Below the pieces are notes generated by a model. That model was not told where the DNA came from. It did not search any database and saw only the letters and a program-made list of their open reading frames with translations. The translations under genes and the position numbers were made by a program. Shown one piece after another: positions 21,534 through 32,799 of a DNA stretch of 64,000 nucleotides (position 1 is its first letter; each line of letters opens with the position of its first letter). The stretch comes from Bryoerythrophyllum caledonicum (lineage: Eukaryota > Streptophyta > Bryopsida > Pottiales > Pottiaceae): positions 27,144,602 through 27,208,601 of the forward strand of contig OZ020514.1 of the NCBI GenBank assembly GCA_963971425.1. Direction: 5' to 3'.

Positions 21534-23340
21534 GCTTGCCCTTTATAGCCTCCCAAATCATGAAGATTATAGGCAGAACAGCTACGATGCAAACGTATGA
21601 ACGCTCCTACTCTTCGTGCCTCATCATTAGTAAGATGTGGCCCCAAATCCAAAGGCCAATCATCAAACTCCGTGGTCTCTTTCTCCTTTGTAGAAGACTC
21701 ACCCCGTATCGGCACGATCGGTGATTGATACTTTGTAGCAGAGAGGGCATTTATGACCCTTGACTTCTTACTCACAGGATCCACAAAAAATCTCGTGTCA
21801 TGGTAATAAAACCGGGATGAGATATTTGAGACATCCTCTCAACCACAGTCATCGGCCAAGGCTGCAAAGACACACTGAGCATGAAGCTCCTCTGTTGCAT
21901 GCCTCTTCACACGAAAAAAACAACTTTGCTTCCTCAATCTTGGTGACATGTGGCATCACTGCCCCATTACCATTAAAATTTGCCCCTAGCACGCGTAGAT
22001 GGGCACGCAAATGGCGCTCAACGGCATAAATGAGGCCACAAACTTACACGAGGTGTTGAGGTCAATGGCTTGACCCAACAAATGACGACATTGGCCCTCA
22101 AAGAGATCCAGTGCGGCGGTGGTGCCTGTCAAAAAGCCCATTGCTCGCTCCCTCTCATTGGCACAAGGCACCTTGTAAATTTGAGAAGTAGAATCCTTAA
22201 CCATGCCCAAACCATGTGTCCTAAAGCCAAAAGACCCTAGGTAGCACATCAATGTGGGAAATTCCCCCCAAGTTGAACCAATTCGGTTCAACACGGCCAA
22301 TGGTGGCTCATCATCCTTGGTAACCTCCGTGGAAACAACATGGTTGTCTAAGTTGTCATCGACCTCATGGCGTACGGGTCGTTGCACTTAGACGAGTGCA
22401 AAGCTGAGCGGTGTCAATGATGCCATGTTGGTCCAAATCCAACGTGGCCGATGGGTGTAAGAGCCCAATGCAGCCGCATCAACAAACGTGAGGGCGCCAA
22501 GGAGAAGATGGATATATGCCGCATCCCCATGCACCTTTGTCCATCTATCTTCCAATGGGGGTACATTCTCAAAGTTGTAATCTAGTGGCATCGTTTAGTG
22601 GGTAACCCACCACTGAATGAGCTAGAGCAGACCAACAAAGAGACCCAAGCGTAATTCATCCAAGCCACGTCCAGTGACCGCCTGTGAATGGTCTTGGCAA
22701 GGCCATCCCGGAATCACCAAGTCCACGTGACCTAAACGGCGCAGATCATCCTCTCCGATGGACATCACACTACGTGCCAACTTGCAAAAATGCCCCCGAA
22801 TGGCAGAAGGTGATAACTACTGCGGATACAACGCCACAAGATGCTAAATGTGATGGTGAGTGGCACGATTGGTTGCAAAGCTACTATCCACGTGGATATA
22901 CTGGTGTACCTAGAATTTGGCCTCTAATACAGCCTCGAGCCTTGTATCAGTACCGGCAAATAGCTCCACGAGAGTAATACCCTCCTCTAGTGGTCGCCAC
23001 TAAATAGTACAAGCCAACAACGTAGTGGAAGAGTCCACTGAAAGTTATGGAGCATCAAGAGTATCCACAATCTCTCGACTGCAATGAGTGAGTTCCAATT
23101 GAGATCGTCATGGAGGAAGTTGATCCTTGCAATGACGTGAAGGGATCTTCACCAATCGGTGCTCACGTGATTCCGCTATCCCCAAAATAAAAGCATATGT
23201 CTCTTCCAGAAGCATAGAACCACATGGCAAATTGGAAGCCAAAGCACTATAGCCAAACACAACGTCCTCTATAAAGTCACCACGCTAGCTGCAAAGACAA
23301 TTGGAATGAGCTCCATTCTGCCATCACCGGCAGTCTACCC
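21440..23340 (-). pseudogene. Retroelement polyprotein with C5-cytosine DNA methyltransferase domain
   Basis: C5-methyltransferases transfer methyl groups from S-adenosylmethionine to cytosine in DNA. All recognisable parts lie in one minus-strand frame. In order these are a leading segment with RGDFIEDVVFGYSALA (about 23280), motif I VELFAGTDT (22951-22978, normally FxGxG), motif IV DLVIPGWPCQDHS with the catalytic Cys (PCQ at 22694-22702), motif VI FENVPP (ENV at 22562-22570), motif VIII HRPRWIWTN (about 22426-22452), a target-recognition-like region, and motif X around ERERAMGF and LLGQAIDLN (22050-22160). A linker ending in AYNLHDLGGYKGQ follows, of the kind found before Gypsy reverse transcriptase. 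About ten in-frame stops and no frameshift are seen, so it is inactive although the key residues remain. An upstream segment continues right of the Alpha insertion at 27351. Confidence 0.85.
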
Positions 23341-23448
23341 AGGCTTAATCCAAGCCTCTTCTGTTCAGTTATCCACCCCAAAATCAAATGGATAAAGGGC
23401 TTGCTAACCCACGAATACACAACATTCTAATTCAAGTACCACCATAGT

Positions 23449-26400
23449 TGTTGCAGTTCGTAGAGACAGTATCCCTCCGGAATGCACCCAATCGTCACTA
23501 GATGTTTTCCAGAGTAATCGCTCCGATTTCGTTCCCACAGAGACCTAATGTTCTTTCTCCAATATTCTGGATTACGAAACTATATCCCAGCAATCCGTTT
23601 ATGAGTTAGCTATAGTCATTACTAACGTAGGGTAGATCCGGATCCTTCCGGATTCTGGATTATGTACAGTAATTTCCGGTAAGTAATCTCCGGAAGTCTA
23701 GAGGGTATTTTAATTTATCTCTGTTCCTCTTCAGAGAGTCTCCTGGAGTTTTTAAACGAGTGGCCGGAGTCCACTGACCTTATTTTGTGTAAGTGGCTGG
23801 GTTTCCCAACGCCCGGTGACTTTAAGTGGCTAGGCACCCACTGTCCGGACTTTATAGTGACCGAACACCACTCTCCCTACTCTGCTAACTGGTAATTTGA
23901 TTGCTGATGCCAGACGTCGGCTCTCACGACATCCGGAAGGCCTCCCGCACGCGGTCATACAGAGACTAATCCGGACTACAACGACATTCCGGTGGGTATG
24001 GTGGCAATTCTCCGGAATAGAGGCTCACCGTTTCACTATGGTTATTCCGTCTAGGTATTGGTGTCAAGCTTTTTTCCTATCATAGGGAAGAATTCCGGTA
24101 TTGTCCGGAATCCAGTTTTGCACGGTTCCTACCGCGAACTAGAGATCCCCAGGAACACCTCTGCAGGTTATCTCCTTCCCTCTTGGCTACTTCCGGACCC
24201 TGGAGACTACCAGGAACACCTCTGCAATAGCTCTCTCCAGCTCTCCCGGGCGAACTCCTGACACCTACCTTAATGGTTTCCTCCTCCGGCAAGACAGTGA
24301 GACACACTTAACCGGAAAATAAACTTACACAACCCTACCCACAAGAATGGATCCGACACCCACGAAGGTCTACACACCACTCACATGCACGAGATAGCAA
24401 GGATGGTCCAAAAGAGTAGTGTGTATTACTAAGTGAGAATACAAGACAAGAGGTTTTGCCCAAAACGTCACTACTAAGTACTCTTTGAATTCTCTAATTT
24501 CAGATTTTCTTCTACCCATGTCTACGGAAAATCCGCTAGATCTTGTCTAAAAGATCCGAGAAATCCGGAAAAGTCCCAGATCGGATCTCAGATCCTAAAA
24601 TCTCGGGACATTTCCGGCCTCCGGAATTCCTAGTCTAACTACAAAACTGGCTATTGATTCCGGCAGCAGCCGGGTGCACTTGGGGTCCCATCGTTAGTCG
24701 CTGCTAATCCGGACTCTAACCCTGAGAAAAGAAGAAAAAGAAACATAAAATCTAACTAATCCTAAGTGGGAGCTCCTGGGCCCCGATTTCTCCCACTCCG
24801 GCGGGAGGGGGAGATCTCCACCGGAACGCGCGCCTTATCCTTTGCCTTCTTTGAAGTCGCCGGTGAAAGGTTGGTCTTCCTGGTTGATGGTCCGGCTGGT
24901 AGAGGAACAACCACCACCGGAGTACTCGCGTCTGACGGTGGAGGGGGCTGTGCCGGAGAACCTTCCGGAAGCGGAGGTGCTGAGGCCCCCGCATAGGAAG
25001 CTGACCCGGTCTCCAGGACCAAGTCCCTGTAGCTTCCGGACGGACTCTTGGGTCCGGACGCCAACCTCCGTGACACGGACCTTGGTGCAGTTGGGAGGCC
25101 GCCTTCTGCCGGAGGATCTGGCAGCCGCATATTGGATGGCGAAAGGAGATCCAGAAGCGTCTTCAGGATCTCACTTGTACTCGGGTTAGGGGGTACGATC
25201 CCCTCCGTCGGCGTCCGTGGCGAAGTGTCTAGGGACTCCGGATTCGCGGAGGTTCCCGGAGCTGGAGTGGTCTTGGTCAGTGGTTCCGGAGGACCTGCGG
25301 TTCGTGTTGTGGTCGGGGTGCCTTCCGGTCCAGGTGCTGCTGGTTCTTCTGAGAATTCCACGACAATGTTATTGACAGCAACTTCATCTGCTCCCAAGTC
25401 CGTCTCATCTTGTCCGCCTCGTCGAGGAGAAACCGGATGATGTTGGCCCGAGTGACCTTCTCTTTCTTCTCCACCAGTTTGGTGAAGAGCCGGCTCCGGT
25501 TGACCACGTCGACCGGAATGTCCAGGGCTGCCCGGACCTCTAGTATGGCTGCTACGGAAGCGTTGGCCTTCTCTTCCGCCAATTTCCGGGCCGTCACTGC
25601 TAGCATTGCCTCTTCGAGGTACCGCTTCATCTTCTTCTCCATTTCATTGTTGGCCTTGTACAGAGACGCAATCTGGGTGTGCAACGCCTTTGTGCCCACC
25701 TCCCGGCTCCAGAGTTCCTCCACCTTGTGGATGGCGTCCTCCAGTCGTTCCACGCCCAGGCTCCGGAAGATCTGCTCCACACTAGTGGTGATGATGTAGT
25801 TGGTCTCCTTAAGGAGTCCAACCCTCCAACCAATGTCGCGGGTGAGCTCATCCATCAGCTTGAGCTGACCCTCGGAGTCGTCCCAATCCACCTTCCTCTT
25901 CTTCCGGTTGGTCCCCTCTAAGGGTCCAGACTCGTCTTCTCCGGACGATGCAGATGAGCTACGGATGCCCGGACTCTCCGTCTCGGGTTCCTTCCCCCGC
26001 GGTCTCTTTGGGGCCTTTCGGCCTTCCGGAGTGCTGGTGGTGGCTGCTTCCGGAGCTAGCTCCCGTTCTCCGGATTCTTCTTCTTCAGACTCGTCCCCTC
26101 CGTACTTCTGGAAGTTGAGGACGATGTCGTACTTTCGGACTTCCGCCGCAGTGAGTTGCTGGTGGTGCGTATAGAGGTGTACCACATAGGAGGCCAAGGA
26201 TGTTGCTGTCTTCTTCACCTTCTGGAGGTTGGCTACAAGACGGTTGATCATGTCCGTCATGAGCGTTCCCCAATCCACGACTATCTTCTTCCGGAGTGCC
26301 CCGAGGAAGGTGCAGGCCCACTTCGCCACCACCCGCTTCGGCTTTTCCGGATGGAAGATAGGGTTTAAAAACCCTAGCACAAGCTCGGCGTCCAGGTGCC

Positions 26401-27350
26401 GAAGGTCTTGCATGTTGTAGCCGTCCTTCGGGTCCGCCGGGCTCGCAAATTTGTCCACCAGGAATTCGTCCCGTCGTTCCACCACTTTGGTGCGTCCGCC
26501 ACGGAAGTCGTACGCATGGGACCATTCCGGAACTCCCCAGTTTTCCGGATGGGCTCTCAGCAACCCCTTGTACTTCTCATCTGGGGTGCCGATGAGCTCC
26601 TGGACGTAGACCTCCTCTCGCATGCCCCAGGGAACTTCGAGTAAACGCTCGCAACCCATCGTCTTTAGGCTTGACTTCAGGAGGTTGAATTCGTCTAGGT
26701 CCTCGGGGATGTCCGGAAGGACGCGGGCCAAGGGTGGAAGCCCCACTGCCGGCTCTTTGTCTCTCCTACAACGTCCATCTCTATCCGTCCTCTTCGTCTT
26801 AGCCATCGGCACAGACTTCATGAGAGCTTCCTAAATCCTCACAGTCTCTCAAGGTAGTCCCTGCACGCACCGTCCTCACAAAAGCACTCCCTAACGGACA
26901 CACGTCCGTTCTAACCGTCTAAGCTTCAAACCCTAACGGCCAGAGGTTAGAAAACCGTGAGCGAGAAAGAGAGAGAGAGAGAGAAGAAGAAAGCCTTAAT
27001 GCGAAACCCTGCACGCGAAGAAGAAATGGAGAAGAAAGAGTTTTTCCCCCAAACCCCATCCTTAAGTAGTCCGGCCGTTAGTACGGAGTCGTGATGACAG
27101 TTGATGGCGATAGTTTCGGCTGACGGTTCCGGAGAACTGACTGCCCCGAAATTTTGGTAACTGCTCCGGCTCTGATTTTAACATCTTTTGGCTTAATTAG
27201 GGTTTGCAATCCGGCCCATCCGCCGTTATTCTTACCTGACGACTATAGGATGTATCCTACTGGGAACTATCATAACTACTTAACTAATTTTTTTGTTTTA
27301 GCCGGATTTTTAAGTTAACTTCCGGCACCATGTGGAAACGGAGTCCCACA
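23449..27350 (-). mobile_element. Alpha element, copy d, complete (3902 bp)
   Basis: Flanked by a perfect 5-bp duplication ATAGT at 23444-23448 and 27351-27355. In minus orientation it starts with the hairpin end TGTGGGA...TTCCACA at 27350 and ends ...AACTGCAACA at 23449. TG...CA ends and a 5-bp duplication indicate integration by an LTR-retrotransposon integrase. The order is terminal hairpin, about 530 bp leader, ORF1 (26821-24762), then 1.3 kb rich in CCGGAA/TTCCGG. No direct terminal repeats, RT or integrase are visible, so this is either a very long solo LTR that contains a gene or a non-autonomous element. It sits inside the methyltransferase retroelement. Confidence 0.85.
24762..26821 (-). 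CDS. Alpha ORF1, gag-like protein, one frameshift
   Basis: ATG at 26819-26821 (a second ATG five codons on). The frame runs 514 codons to 25277. The true continuation is the overlapping minus frame ending at 24762. Comparison with copy a shows that one base is missing near 25375, so the ancestral product was about 690 residues. Visible parts are a basic N-terminus (1-25), a conserved globular region (about 40-235, with ELIGTPDEKYKGLLRAHPE and WACTFLGALRKKIVVDWG), an acidic Glu/Ser-rich segment (240-310), a Lys/Arg cluster, a long helical, probably coiled-coil region (320-500), and a Pro/Ser/Thr-rich tail of about 190 residues. No zinc knuckle or enzyme motif is seen. A structural role is inferred; it could instead be a captured host gene. 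It is much better preserved than neighbouring elements. Confidence 0.7.
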
Positions 27351-27640
27351 ATAGTCCACCCAATTAGGTTAGGGGTCCCAAGGCCTTGTTGTATGGGAAC
27401 CTACAAAGCCCTTGGTGGAGATCACATGTCGGTTGTCTCTAATGAAATTAGTGTAGGGAAGCACTTAGAGTAGAAAAATGTTTATCCTCGAGAGGGGGAA
27501 GTAGTTCTATACACAGAAGCCTATGTCCCGTGGCCATATGCTTAGTGAAGAGAATGAACAAACACTACATTCACGCCGGTCCCATTATAAGACAATAGTT
27601 TTTCTTCTTCTTCTTTGCAAGTCCAATGGAACCATTTAAA
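27351..27640 (-). pseudogene. Upstream flank of the methyltransferase polyprotein
   Basis: This is the sequence that was contiguous with 23443 before Alpha copy d inserted. On the minus strand a frame with RPWDP and PNWVDY leads across the duplication into the methyltransferase frame, with stops. No domain is recognisable. Confidence 0.45.
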
Positions 27641-27872
27641 GCAAAGAGCCGCTAAATTTGGTTCCAACAAGATCTTTGCATTCTTTAATCATCACCGCAA
27701 TTATGTCCTTCCCAAGAAGTTGGGAGGAAAACTAAATTTACAATATAAATATAGTTCTCTAACGCATGGGAAGAAGGAAGGCCTTTGCCAAGGCGAGAAT
27801 GGAGTTTTTCCAACTTTGTTCCTCTATACCTTTAAAGGGTTGATTCCCCGCCCTCACGTCCTCGACCTCACG

Positions 27873-28107
27873 TCCCCGCCCCTAACGTCCCCGCCTCTTC
27901 CCCGCCTAATTTTGGAATCAGAAAACTTTGGATGAGCATAACTCACTCAAAAATATCCCAAATCAAGCATTTGAGGTATGTCTAGGCATTTAAATTTTTT
28001 GTAAATGCCAGAAAACATCTCATACGCTTAATTTGGACTATTTTTGAGTGAGATATGGGCATTTAAAGTTGTTGATTCCAAAATTGGGCGGGGAGGGGCG
28101 GGGACGT
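27873..28107. repeat. Foldback (inverted repeat) with GC-rich ends
   Basis: Two arms of about 110 bp are inverted around a short A/T spacer near 27990-28005. Both contain CACTCAAAAATA and AATTTTGGAATCA and end in GTCCCCGCCCC-type sequence. The arms are roughly 80% identical by eye. This is a MITE-like or foldback structure without coding sequence, lying between the gag at 28.4 kb and the methyltransferase. Confidence 0.75.
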
Positions 28108-28437
28108 CTCCGCCCTAGTGCCATGGTGGCGTGATACGTCTGAATGTGACGTGGCCATCATAGTAAAAAACTTACTTGCAAAAAACTATTGGGCGCACTT
28201 TAGGCAATCCGTCCGAACTGTCCGCCCATCCGGTTGTCCCGTCCGATCACCTCAACCCGTCCATTATGACAACCCTGCTTCAAAAAGGCCATTGCGCTCA
28301 TCCACTTCTTCAACTCCGCCAATTCGGCATGAAGAGTCTATACTGCATCCAATCTAGCAGCAAAAGACCCTAGACGCTTTTTCGGATGAAGAGAAAGCAC
28401 TTCTGATCATTATGGCTAGTCTTGCCACAATGAGAAC

Positions 28438-29500
28438 ATGTCACAACTTCTTATCCTTGCCCCCAACCTTCTCAGCGAGCTTCGCTGCCTCGGACTTAGG
28501 TTGTGCATTCACCGTGCTTGCCCCCTTCTTCATGGAACAATTGGAGTCTCCCTTGGTGTGACCCGCCTCGCCACAAGCCCAACAATGCACAACCGTTTCA
28601 GGTTGTGCCTCTGCCAAGCTACCAATCGCTCTAGCAAGTTTCTTGGGCTTTTGAGCCTCCAACAGTGACGTGACCAAATTTGTAGCCTCGCTCACGCCCA
28701 ATGCTCTATCAAGCGCTTCTACCTCGGCAAACACTTGTGCCAAAGTGGCATTGCCGTGATTCCGGAAAAGAAGATGTGGACTAATCAACTCTACCATCTG
28801 CTTGTCCAACTTGGAAATGAAAACCTTCACCTGCTCGTGCTCTGAGAACACATCAGCGGCCTCTCCTAACAATCGTGCCAACCAAATATACATAGTGCGA
28901 GGGATATCTTGCTACTCTCAACGGAAATCCAAGATGTGCTGCATCTTATCACGCGTGAATCCTCCATATTCTACCTCTAGATGCGCCATGAGTTGCGCCA
29001 AAGGATCCAAGGCTGGCGGATCGCCAACCACCATCAATGTAGCACGTGTAGCTACGGCCAAACAGAACATGGTTCCCAAGCCAACACGTTTGCTCACAAT
29101 GGCAATACCCTTGCCTCTAGAGTCCGCATTGAGGAAACTATTTTCGACCTTGAGCTCTTTTGTGGAAGTCGAGAGTTGAGCAATTGCGCTATTGATGCTA
29201 ATACTCTTCAAGACGGCGCAACTTTGCCTCGTGCTGCAAGGTCCATCTCCCGTATGATTGAAGGGCCTCCAACTCCAAATGCTAGGACACGAGCTCGAAC
29301 GAATATCAATCGTTAAACGACGACGTCCATTCACGCTTTTCCTTCATCCAAGTCTGGAATTGGAGCCGCCAATTGGGTAGGGAGATGCCCCCAACTCGTC
29401 CAAAGCACTTGTTTTGTACGACATGACAGAGATTGTCCACCATGTTATCAAACGTAGCCACATCCCAGACCCAAATCCTATAATCAATATCCAACACCGA
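28438..29500 (-). pseudogene. Gypsy-type gag G2 (probably of the methyltransferase element)
   Basis: One minus-strand frame covers 29334-28441 with a single internal stop near 28915. A further upstream piece (29497-29306) is in another frame. Downstream of the stop, TMYIWLARLLGEAADVF and VKVFISKLDKQMVELISPHL are typical of plant Gypsy gag capsid regions. A knuckle CWACGEAGHTKGDSNC follows, with spacing CX2CX4HX6C instead of HX4C. A Lys-rich end closes the frame at 28441. It has the same orientation as the methyltransferase polyprotein and lies upstream of it, so I infer that both belong to one element. Confidence 0.75.
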
Positions 29501-29529
29501 AACAAGCTTAAATGCCTTGTTGATATCCG

Positions 29530-31100
29530 ACCCTAGCTCAAAGTTTGTAGTAGAAGCATTTCACGAGTAGACTGGTGAGGAAAGCGGTAGAACCAACTCT
29601 AGGTACTGACCATGAACAAAAACCACCTCAAGACCTATCTACGGAAAGTATCTAAAGGATATGGGTGCAGACAGGCAACCTGCACCTACAAAACCACCAA
29701 ATTTTGTAGTTCACCGATCATCACCTCTAGCTAGCACAAGTCCAACCACAAACCCCCACATAAAAAGGTCTTGCCGGCCTTGCCGGCCCTACTTCATTCT
29801 ACGGTACCCTATTGCAATCTAGGACAACAAGAAATGGGGCCACCGGAAAACACCGACAATAAGCTCACAACACGGAGCAGGTACTGCACAAGAATCCAAA
29901 AATTAAAACCAGATCCTCTCTCCAACAATATTAAAGCAATAAATGAAAATGACTAGAGCCACTAGCACTTCCCTGCAATGGATAGTCACAAAGCCGCAAA
30001 AACCGCAACAAAAAAAAGGAGGACACTCAAGAGTGTTTCCCCAAGTCCCAAAACTTGAAGTTCTATGGAAATTTTTGGAAAGTTGGTGTTCAAAAATACA
30101 ATTCAGCCTTAAAACTCATCACTTAGGGCTGAGGATCAACTCCAAATGCCAATCCAATAATATCAATGGATTTCTTGGCAAATTTCACATAAAGTGAGCG
30201 CAAATTTTGCTCAAATCCAAGCTAAATTGCCTCCACAAATGAACTTCAAAGATTAGACTAATCTTTTTTTATTTAACACCCACAATAATGTGGTTTTTGA
30301 AAAACTTTTTAATCAAAAGTTTCTCATTCACACTAGATAGAAACTCCTCTAGAAGGCTCGAATTCAAAGTCAAAATCCTAAAATAGTAATTATTTTGGAA
30401 GATATTAGCTCACAATTAAATAAATCTGCCCAAAATTGCAGTTTCATCCACAGTGGATGAAACATGAGGCCGCGGATGAAAAATTGATCTACGGATGAAA
30501 AAATTCAAAATGGACGAAACTATCGGCAACAGGTGCAGCAACTGTCCTTCTTCACTCCAAACTTTCACCGCCCTCAATTTCTTCAAAATTTGTCCAAATC
30601 ACGTGCCATTTGTTGCGTTGAAATCGTATTAATGCGCACTACAACATCAATCTAAGTACCTACAAAATGATTCCATCTTTCTCATTAGAGACTATTTGAG
30701 GTCATTGAAAGGCCTTTGCGGGGCAGTCCCTTGCGGAAAAATGACGGTGACATCACTGCTATCCATCGTGTTACCAATGCTGCCATGTTGATGACTCCGT
30801 TGAAATTTCCTAAAATGGGCCAATGAGGAAGGTTGGGAGCAGTCGACGTGGAATGTAGACTATTTGAGGTGGAGTACGTACTTACGGCCAGTCAATAAAC
30901 TAGGAATATTTTTTAATATGCACGGTAGTTGACGTTGACCTTGTGCTCAAGTTCTTTGTACGCATGCTAGAAGGATAAACACTTTAAAATTGATCAGCTT
31001 CTATATAATAAGATAAGAATTGCATAATCGATAATAGAAATTGGGAGCTATTTGAGCGGGAAAATTGCCACAAGGCGCAACATGGAGCAACAGTCATACA
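29530..31100. other. Spacer without recognisable gene
   Basis: AT-rich sequence with only short open frames. A small cluster of GGATGAAA-like motifs lies at 30440-30520. I see no domain, RNA gene or element end here. Confidence 0.6.
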
Positions 31101-31125
31101 AGCGCTCTCAAGAAGCAGTGTAGGT

Positions 31126-32253
31126 GTGATGAAAACAAAGAAGACGGAGCAAAGTAGAGAGCTAGCTGCCAGCTTTACCGTTTTTGCTTGTGTTGTAGCT
31201 TGCTTATTTGATAACGAAATCATGGTAGGGCAGGATAACCCAGCAGGTGAGGTGCGGTCCGTAGTGATTTACAATGCCAATGATTCTGCTGGAAGGTGGA
31301 TTCCATTACGGATTGAGATTGGCTCATGGATTACTTTGAAGCCTGCAGCACGCGGTCCATGCGCAACAGATGCTTGTCAACATAGTGAGGAATCCTTTGC
31401 GGGTGCATAGAAGGCATAGATTGTCCGGTTTAAGTTTTATGCCAACACTGTTCGAGGTAGAGATGTGCAGAAGCTTGTAGCCGTGCAAGTACATCACCCT
31501 TATCAGCGTCGACAATTAGAACTTGATCTGTCGTCATTAGCTAGTGAGCCCCGGGCATGCAACTATTTGCATGCCTCGTACTGAGATGATTTGAAGCCGC
31601 CCTCATCTATTTTGGATGTCATTTTGGTGCTACACCATGAAATTGGCGAATCCGGACACAATGGGAGGAGCCATAGACAGTTGCTACAGAATGGCACTTT
31701 TTTTCTTAGAGCAGTGTATATACCTCGCTCTGTCTCGAGTTGTATGGAAGTTTGGACATCTGAGGCCTTTTGATTGTAGATGTCACATGACGTTGCAACC
31801 GCAATGAAGCGGAGCACGGAGAGCAAGGTTGCACATGTACAGTGGTTCCTACCAGTCCACATAATGGCTAATTTGTTTGAGCTAGTAGACGACATTCGGC
31901 GCACTCAAGCAATGTACATCTTCCGATCTCCGTCAACCTTGCTTTTGGCAAACTTAATGGATCCTAGGTGGGATGAGAAGTGGCAGAGCGGACAAGACAT
32001 CATCAAATGTGTAGTCAGCCAAGGCACCGTGGGATTTAGTTACCATCTAGCACAACAAATGTTATATATGAACTTCTGCTATGTCAGATATAGGCATGAA
32101 GGGCAACAATGGGTGGCGATGGATCAGACCGTGATTACAGACATAGTGAAGGCGGAGGTTGTGTTTTGGAATGAAGAGATGCCTACGTTTGAGGGTAGGA
32201 AGGCATGGCTTATGTTCCAGATTTGGAACAAGATTGCAATTTTAATGCCTTGA
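31126..32253 (+). pseudogene. Unknown broken gene
   Basis: Two plus-strand frames are plausible parts of one gene. At 31126-31410 there are 94 codons, with a hydrophobic VFACVVACLF segment. At 31780-32253 there are 157 codons containing HIMANLFELVDDIRR and FRSPSTLLLANLMDPRWDEKW. Between them lies sequence that reads in mixed frames with stops. The composition (Trp, Met and balanced charge) looks protein-like rather than random. I do not recognise the family. The hAT element at 32526 lies just downstream and may have split it. Confidence 0.4.
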
Positions 32254-32799
32254 GAAGTCATTCTAGACATCTACGACCTTGTTATTGAATGGCTTGGTCG
32301 ACCAGACAGGAAGGTATGTTTTCTTTCACACATCAAAGTAAAATTTGACATATAGATGATGACATCATGACATCTGCATTGTATTGTTGAGTTTGCAAAT
32401 TGATGTTGTCATAGATAAATCATTGGCTGGAACGGAGCATTGAGATTCAAGCTGTCATGCCATCAAGAGCAAGATTTAAGATGGTTATGTAGGAGTCATG
32501 CTTCAGCAAGCCTTCATGTGTACAGCAGGGTTGTCTATCGTGACATTGTGACAGTGACGTGCCGTCATGACGCGACATGTCGTGATGGACCTTCTCGTCA
32601 CGACACAATAGAGTCAATCTAGGGTCAAAGATGAACTTTACCCCTATATATGGTACATTAGTTACCTCGGCGTCGACGTGGCCGTCCAATGTGGCACTCA
32701 AATCCAATGTGGCTATCCTAGATGGCAGTCATATCCTATGTGTATACCATTACTTTACCGTACTGAGTTAACTCTAAATTACCCTCAACTCCAATTCGA

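Noticed and set aside
22684-22977. 97-codon plus-strand ORF over the methyltransferase
   Set aside because: It is the antisense shadow of the PCQ-containing minus-strand frame.
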